A program made the translations under genes and the position numbers. Positions 30,385 to 34,785 of a DNA stretch of 34,785 nt are shown one piece after another. Each line of letters begins with the position of its first letter. The stretch's first letter is position 1. Origin of the DNA: CBDCGW01 sp964430745 (GTDB taxonomy: Bacteria > Acidobacteriota > UBA890); NCBI GenBank assembly GCA_964430745.1, contig CAYSHI010000035.1, forward strand, positions 1 to 34,785, read 5' to 3'. The notes under the pieces are model-generated. The model saw only the letters and a list, made by a program, of their open reading frames with translations, had not been told where the DNA came from and did not search any database.

Positions 30385-32988
30385 TCAGTCGGCCCGCATG
30401 GTTATGAGCGGGTCAATGGTGGCAGCCCGTCGCGCCGGGATAAAGCTCGCCATCGCCGCGACTGTAAGCAGGGTGAGCGCTGTCGCCGCGAGGGCGACGG
30501 GATCGTAGGGGCTGATCTCGTACAACAGGCTGCTCAGCAGCCGCGAGGCCACCGCCGCGCCGGCGAGACCGAGCAACAGGCCGATGACCACCGTGACCAT
30601 GGACTCGCGTAGCACCATCCTGAGGACGTGCGCCGGCGCCGAGCCGAGCGCCATGCGGATGCCCATCTCTCGGGTGCGTAGCGACACCGTGTACGCGACG
30701 ACACCGTAGATCCCCAGAGCTGCCAACAACAGGCCCATCGCCGCGAAGCTGCCGAGCACCTCGGCGAGGAAGCGACGGTCGCCGAGCGAGCTACTCACCG
30801 CCTCCTCCATGGTCAAGAACTGCACCGGAACGTCGCTGTCGAGGTCGCGGATCGCGGCGCGCATCTGCGGGATCAGGTCGACTGCCTCGATCCGCTCCCC
30901 GCGCACCACTACCCACGCCGACGACGCGCGGTCGGCGCGCTGCCGGTAGCTGAAGTACATGGCCGGGTACGTTTCGGTCGTCAGATCCCGCTGGCGGATG
31001 TCTCCCGCCACGCCGACAACGATGGCCCAGGCGTCTGGGTCCTCCCAGTAACTGTCCATGCCGCCACCGGTGAGGCGCTTGCCGATCGGATCCTCGCCTG
31101 GCCAGGCGAGGTCGGCCAGCGCCTCGTTGATCACCACCACGTGCGCCGAGTCGGCGGTGTCGGAGGAGTCCAAGAATCGCCCCCGAACGAGCGGAATGCC
31201 GAGGGTCTCGAAGTAGTCCGGGTCGGCCACCTGGTAGGCCGCGCTGACGTGGGGCTCGGGCCCGCCATCGATGCTGATGCGCCCGTTCGTAGGCCAGCCG
31301 CGCAGCGGCGGCCGCAGCGTCAACCCAGCGCGCGCCACGCCCGGAATCCGGCGGACGTTCTGTAGCAGCTCGTCGTAGTAGGCGACCCTCTGGTGGACCT
31401 CGCCGTACTCGTGCGCCGGCAGCGCGACGCTCATCGCCACCACGCCGTCAGCCGAGAAACCCGGATCAACGTTTGCCGCGCGAAACAAGCTTCGCATCAA
31501 CAGGCCGGCGCCGGTCAGCAGGATCAACGCCAGCGCCACCTCGGCGATCACCAGCAGGCGCCAGGGGCCGCGGTTGCCGACCACGCTGACGGTGCGTCCA
31601 CCGTCGCGCAGCGGAGCACCGAGATCCCCGGACGCGATGCGCCACGCCGGCAACAAACCGAAGAGCAGCGCCGCCCCGACGGAGACCACAACCACGGCGA
31701 TCGCCACAGGCGCGTGCAGGCCGATCTCGGCCATGCGAGGTATGTCGGACGGCAGCAGGGCCGGCAGCGCGCGGATCAGCGCGGCTGCCAGTAACAGGCC
31801 CGCGGTGGCGCCGAATGTCGCCAGCAACAAGCTTTCGGTGAACAGGCGCCGGACGATCCGGCTCTTCTGCGCACCGAGGGCGCGCAGCACCGCGAGCTCC
31901 CCGCTGCGGGCGCTGCCGCGCGCCAGCAAAGTGCTGGCGAGGTTGGTGCAACCCACCAGAATCACCATGAAGGATGCCCCCAGCAGCAGCATGAGCGGCC
32001 CCTGAACCGGCCCGGAGATCGCCTCGCGCAGCGGTATCACCTGGGCGCGCTGCGCCAGGTATTCGATGGCCTCGCCGTCGGCTTCGAAGCGCGCGGTGAT
32101 CAGGCTCAGGTCCTCCTGCGCCTGCTCCGGCAAGACACCTTCGGCGAGGCGTCCGACGATGCGCCAGTTGTGCGCCGTACGAGAGTCGCCCTGCTTCTGC
32201 AGCTCTGCCGGATACCAGACATCGGTGCCGGCAGGGAAATCGAATCCGGCGGGCAACACGCCGACCACGGTGACCGGAAAGCCGGCGACGAACAGCTCCG
32301 CGTCGCCGATCTCGGCCGTGCCACCGAGCTGGTCCTGCCAGAACGAATGACTGACGAGCACGACCGGATCCGCCCCCTCCGCATGCTCGGCGTCGGAGAA
32401 GCTCCTTCCGACCGTCGGCTCGGTACGCAGGACACGAAAGAACCCGGCACTCACGGGAGAGATGCCGGCGCGCAGCGGCTCCGCGCCGCCGAGCACGGTG
32501 TCCGTCCAGCCGGAGTAGGCGGTGATGACCTCGAACGACTCGTTCTGTGCCCGCCAGTCGACGAAGTTGGGCCACGCGGCTTGCAGCCGGCCGAAACTGT
32601 CGTTGTGCTCCCACACCCGCACGAGGCGCTCGGGCTCGGGATACGGCAGCGGGCGCAGCATGACTCCGTTCACGATGCTGAAGATGGCGGTGTTGGCGCC
32701 GATACCCAAAGCCAAGGTCAGGATGGCGACCGCGGTGAAACCGGGTGAGCGGCGCAGGGTGCGCAGGGCGAAGCGCAGATCCTGGAACTCGATCGGAAGG
32801 CTCCGGCGCCGCAGCATGTGGAGCGGAATCGCCAGCCCCTGACGCCAGTACCACAGGCGCGCTCGCAGGCGACCCTCACGCGCCGCGGTGCGGGCGTACC
32901 GCTCGGCCATGTCACCGAGGATCTCGTCGCGTTCGTGGAGCGGGAGGAAACGGCCCAGCAGGGCCTCGGCTACCTTTGGGGGTCTCAT
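30385..32988 (-). CDS. ADOP-type duplicated FtsX/MacB permease
   Basis: The protein has 867 residues. Residues 1-65 are the permease prefix domain (Leu-Leu-Gly-Arg-Phe-Leu-Pro...Glu-Ile-Leu-Gly-Asp). A first helix (about 85-110) precedes a MacB-type periplasmic domain, three helices of the first FtsX unit (about 330-460), a second MacB-type domain and a final FtsX unit (about 745-860) ending Pro-Ala-Arg-Arg-Ala. No ATPase gene is adjacent, which is normal for these acidobacterial duplicated orphan permeases. The start overlaps the PadR stop (ATGA), so the two are coupled. Presumed role: export or envelope mechanotransmission; substrate unknown. Confidence 0.95.
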   Translation of the reverse strand: MRPPKVAEALLGRFLPLHERDEILGDMAERYARTAAREGRLRARLWYWRQGLAIPLHMLRRRSLPIEFQDLRFALRTLRRSPGFTAVAILTLALGIGANTAIFSIVNGVMLRPLPYPEPERLVRVWEHNDSFGRLQAAWPNFVDWRAQNESFEVITAYSGWTDTVLGGAEPLRAGISPVSAGFFRVLRTEPTVGRSFSDAEHAEGADPVVLVSHSFWQDQLGGTAEIGDAELFVAGFPVTVVGVLPAGFDFPAGTDVWYPAELQKQGDSRTAHNWRIVGRLAEGVLPEQAQEDLSLITARFEADGEAIEYLAQRAQVIPLREAISGPVQGPLMLLLGASFMVILVGCTNLASTLLARGSARSGELAVLRALGAQKSRIVRRLFTESLLLATFGATAGLLLAAALIRALPALLPSDIPRMAEIGLHAPVAIAVVVVSVGAALLFGLLPAWRIASGDLGAPLRDGGRTVSVVGNRGPWRLLVIAEVALALILLTGAGLLMRSLFRAANVDPGFSADGVVAMSVALPAHEYGEVHQRVAYYDELLQNVRRIPGVARAGLTLRPPLRGWPTNGRISIDGGPEPHVSAAYQVADPDYFETLGIPLVRGRFLDSSDTADSAHVVVINEALADLAWPGEDPIGKRLTGGGMDSYWEDPDAWAIVVGVAGDIRQRDLTTETYPAMYFSYRQRADRASSAWVVVRGERIEAVDLIPQMRAAIRDLDSDVPVQFLTMEEAVSSSLGDRRFLAEVLGSFAAMGLLLAALGIYGVVAYTVSLRTREMGIRMALGSAPAHVLRMVLRESMVTVVIGLLLGLAGAAVASRLLSSLLYEISPYDPVALAATALTLLTVAAMASFIPARRAATIDPLITMRAD

Positions 32989-33314
32989 GTGTTGAGCTGC
33001 AGTTCGGTTTCAAGGCCGTCGAGCATCGCGTCCCACGCGTCGCGCGCCGCCTTCAGCGCCACGATGCCGTCGCGGCGCACCTCGTAGTACCGCTTCGCAC
33101 GCCCGCCGCGCGTCGGCGTCGGCTCCCCGGCGTGGGAGCGCAGCATTCCCTTGTCCTGCAGTCGGCGCAGCGACACATACACCGCCCCGGCGGACACCTC
33201 GCGACCGGTTCGCTCGGCGAGCTCGTCGATGATCGCGGCCCCGTAGGCCTACTCACCGAGGCGCAGAACCGCCAGCAACAAGAGCTTCTCGAATTCGCCA
33301 ATCGAATCGCCCAC
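32985..33314 (-). pseudogene. PadR-family regulator with in-frame amber codon
   Basis: From GTG 33314, with GGAGAG 5 nt upstream, a 109-residue PadR frame is open except for TAG at 33249-33251 (codon 22). Before it is Leu-Leu-Leu-Leu-Ala-Val-Leu-Arg-Leu-Gly-Glu; after it Ala-Tyr-Gly-Ala-Ala-Ile-Ile-Asp-Glu-Leu and the winged helix Gly-Ala-Val-Tyr-Val-Ser-Leu-Arg-Arg-Leu. PadR proteins normally read Leu-Gly-x-x-Ala-Tyr-Gly here, so the stop replaces one ordinary residue. Everything else looks intact, including the ATGA coupling to the ADOP permease. A restart inside (about 33197) would lose part of the DNA-binding domain. It is either a recent nonsense mutation, a sequencing error or suppressed. 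Confidence 0.8.
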
Positions 33315-33369
33315 GTGATCTCTCCGGTTCTCAGGGTCCGATGCATTTGATGCGGGTTCGGACCGAACG

Positions 33370-33432
33370 GTTTATATCCCCGACGTTGTCAGGTTCAGGA
33401 GTTTACAAAATTTTCCCGACGTTGTCAGGTTG
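33370..33432 (-). promoter_or_regulatory. Double dyad and -10-like box upstream of padR-ADOP
   Basis: The direct repeat CCCGACGTTGTCAGGTT occurs at 33378-33394 and 33415-33431, 37 bp apart. Its first 15 bases form an imperfect dyad (CCCGAC, 3 nt, GTCAGG). On the minus strand the proximal copy abuts GATATAAA, a likely -10 element (33371-33378), and TTGTAAA lies between the copies as a possible -35. Two dyads overlapping a promoter fit an operator for the PadR dimer, by inference. Confidence 0.6.
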
Positions 33433-33480
33433 AACGCCTTCCCGCGGCGCACCGGCAGGAGACGGCGGCAGCGGAGCGGC

Positions 33481-33514
33481 CGGGTTGCGAGGGGGCTACC
33501 GGGTTGCGAGGGGG
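33481..33514. repeat. 15-bp direct repeat
   Basis: CGGGTTGCGAGGGGG occurs at 33481-33495 and 33500-33514, between the padR promoter and the terminator hairpin. No function is evident. Confidence 0.7.
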
Positions 33515-33543
33515 AGGCGCCTGGTCACGAAAGTGGAAGGACG

Positions 33544-33571
33544 AAGGGCCCCGCCTCGCGACGGGGCCCTT
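33544..33571. terminator. Hairpin terminator candidate downstream of the Asp-box gene
   Basis: AAGGGCCCCG (33544-33553) pairs perfectly with CGGGGCCCTT (33562-33571) around an 8-nt loop. It lies 42 bp past the stop of the minus-strand gene ending at 33613 and upstream of padR. The T-tract is short on both strands. Confidence 0.65.
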
Positions 33572-33612
33572 CTCCTACGGAGAAACCAGGGGTCTCTCGC
33601 TCGCCTTCTCCG

Positions 33613-34785
33613 TCAGAACTGCTTGTCCCACCAGTGGTCCTCGAGGACCGCAGCGGTGGTCTCGAATTCCTGCCCGCCGACGGTCAGCACGACGCGGTAG
33701 GTACCTTCGGGCGCCGGCTGGTAAACGTTGGTCGGTGGCCGGTTGGGATTGGCACCGCCACGACCGCGGAATCCGCCGCCGCCACCGCGACGACCGCCAC
33801 CTCGGGCCGCAGCTACCTCTGCCTCGGTGCGCTCGCGGCCGAAGTCCATGTCCCAGACAACCTGGTTGAGGCCGACCTCGTTGGTGCCGTCGAGCTCGCG
33901 CACCAGGCGATCGCCCTGATAGACGCGAATGGTGGGCGCCGAGGCCGCCGGCGACGCCAGCATGTAGTTGATGACGCTGCCGTTGGAAACCGCGCCACCG
34001 GCGAAATTCTGCGCCGAGCGATCGCCGCGCGAGACGTTCTTCCAGCGAACGGCCGGCTCGACGGCAAACAAGTGTGCCGGCTTGCCGAGGTTCTCTTCCG
34101 TCAGCTCCTGCATCCAGGAGATGTCGGTGATGAAGATGCCGCGCCCGTGCGTGCCCACCACGAGGTCGTTCTCTCGCGGGTGGAGCTTGATGTCGTGCAC
34201 CGGGTTGGTGGGCATGTCGCCCTTCATCTTGTGCCACGAGCCGCCGCCGTCGATCGATGTCCACACGCCGAGCTCGTTGCCGACGAACAGCAGGTTCGGG
34301 TTCTTGTGATCCTCACGGATCACGTTGATCGAGGCGTCCGGCAGGCCGGCGGAGATATCGGTCCAGGTTTCGCCGTAGTCGCCCGTCTTGTAGAGAAACG
34401 GCCGGAAATCATCGCGCCGGTAGCCGGTGTAGGAAACATAGGCGACCGCCGGATCGTGATTGGACGGCTCCACGCGGCTGACCCAATAGCCCGGGTTGCC
34501 GGTGATGTTGTCGTTGAGCTGCGTCCAGTTGGCGCCGGTGTCTTTGCTCACCCACACGTTGCCGTCGTCGGTTCCGACCCAGAGCAAGCCGGGAACGATC
34601 GGCGACTCGTCGAGCGAGACGATGGTGCTGTACTGGATGTTGCCCGTGCCCTGGATTTTTGCCGGGTCGTTGGTAGTGAGGTCCGGCGAGATCTCTTCCC
34701 AGTTCTCGGCGCGGAAGCTCGAGCGCAGCACGACGTTGCTACCCATGTAGAGGACGTCGGCATCGTGCGGCGACACGACGATGGG
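33613..34785 (-). CDS. Sortilin/VPS10-like Asp-box protein, 5' end outside window
   Basis: The frame is open to the right edge (390 codons visible), so start and N-terminal blades are missing. Asp-box motifs Ser-Lys-Asp-Thr-Gly-Ala-Asn-Trp, Thr-Gly-Asp-Tyr-Gly-Glu-Thr-Trp and Ser-Ile-Asp-Gly-Gly-Gly-Ser-Trp mark beta-propeller blades, each followed by a surface strand. Gly-Thr-His-Gly-Arg-Gly-Ile closes the propeller, as in the large exported 'glycosyl hydrolase' VPS10-like proteins of Acidobacteriota (usually about 1000 residues). The C-terminal region has a Gly/Arg-rich linker and then a beta-sandwich-like tail (Gly-Thr-Tyr-Arg-Val-Val-Leu-Thr-Val). Enzymatic activity is unproven for this family. 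Confidence 0.9.
   Translation of the reverse strand, partial: PIVVSPHDADVLYMGSNVVLRSSFRAENWEEISPDLTTNDPAKIQGTGNIQYSTIVSLDESPIVPGLLWVGTDDGNVWVSKDTGANWTQLNDNITGNPGYWVSRVEPSNHDPAVAYVSYTGYRRDDFRPFLYKTGDYGETWTDISAGLPDASINVIREDHKNPNLLFVGNELGVWTSIDGGGSWHKMKGDMPTNPVHDIKLHPRENDLVVGTHGRGIFITDISWMQELTEENLGKPAHLFAVEPAVRWKNVSRGDRSAQNFAGGAVSNGSVINYMLASPAASAPTIRVYQGDRLVRELDGTNEVGLNQVVWDMDFGRERTEAEVAAARGGGRRGGGGGFRGRGGANPNRPPTNVYQPAPEGTYRVVLTVGGQEFETTAAVLEDHWWDKQF

Noticed and set aside
33249..33251. TAG in padR as a recoded (pyrrolysine) codon
   Set aside because: PadR has no reason for such a residue there, and the window gives no sign of pyrrolysine use; mutation or read error is simpler.

Overview
The window is a gene-dense, GC-rich bacterial chromosome segment. 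Several families point to Acidobacteriota (Vicinamibacteria-like or a related lineage): a DUF5117/DUF5118-type zinc protease, a PadR-coupled duplicated FtsX permease (ADOP type), a sortilin/VPS10-like Asp-box protein, and many exported redox and hydrolase proteins. This assignment rests on family content only; no rRNA, tRNA, phage, insertion sequence or CRISPR was seen.

Layout. 1-1946 (minus): zinc metalloprotease running off the left edge. 2151-3121 (plus): a small membrane protein, then a membrane-anchored thioredoxin whose attacking cysteine codon is UGA. 3100-3523: decayed 3' ends of an ADOP permease and a PQQ-like beta-propeller. 3683-5077: glutathione transferase, cupin, and an intergenic block with 22-bp tandem repeats. 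5078-7110 (minus): GT4 glycosyltransferase coupled to ppsR. 7297-10164: a LanC-like lipoprotein convergent with a second UGA-interrupted redoxin (TlpA-like, TPR-like and DsbD-alpha-like regions). 10313-12280: small membrane protein, a winged-helix protein with a degenerate nucleotidyltransferase-like domain, and an AT-rich promoter region. 12281-14413: M6-like protease with six 40-residue C-terminal repeats. 14563-20079: hrpB, a GT-C-type membrane protein with a discoidin domain, and a coupled TolB-N-like protein. 20347-22232: Tat-exported M20-like protein and a RidA protein. 22297-24517 (minus): YdbS/YdbT-type bacterial PH-domain pair. 24579-29504 (plus): DUF2784 protein, class A beta-lactamase-like protein, CPBP protease remnant, exported peroxiredoxin, EVE-domain protein, esterase, GNAT. 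29577-33314 (minus): TauE/SafE permease, ADOP permease, and PadR with an in-frame amber codon behind a double-dyad promoter. 33613 to the right edge (minus): VPS10-like Asp-box protein.

The main discovery is two probable selenoproteins within 7.5 kb that conventional gene calling would split into halves. In both, an in-frame UGA falls exactly where the attacking Cys of a thioredoxin-fold CxxC should be (T-U-M-Q-C and W-U-A-G-C). In both, the cis-Pro strand follows in the same frame, and a perfect-stem hairpin with a G in the first two loop positions lies 23-27 nt downstream, as expected of a bacterial SECIS. The organism therefore probably decodes UGA as selenocysteine; selA, selB, selC and selD would have to lie outside the window. 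Together with the exported Cys-peroxiredoxin this suggests a substantial membrane or periplasmic thiol/selenol redox capacity.

Other notable points are broken or rewired versions of familiar proteins: an M20 hydrolase without the Glu-Glu pair, a class A beta-lactamase fold without the E166/N170 positions, a LanC-like lipoprotein with Cys in place of the His zinc ligand, and a PadR regulator with a nonsense codon.
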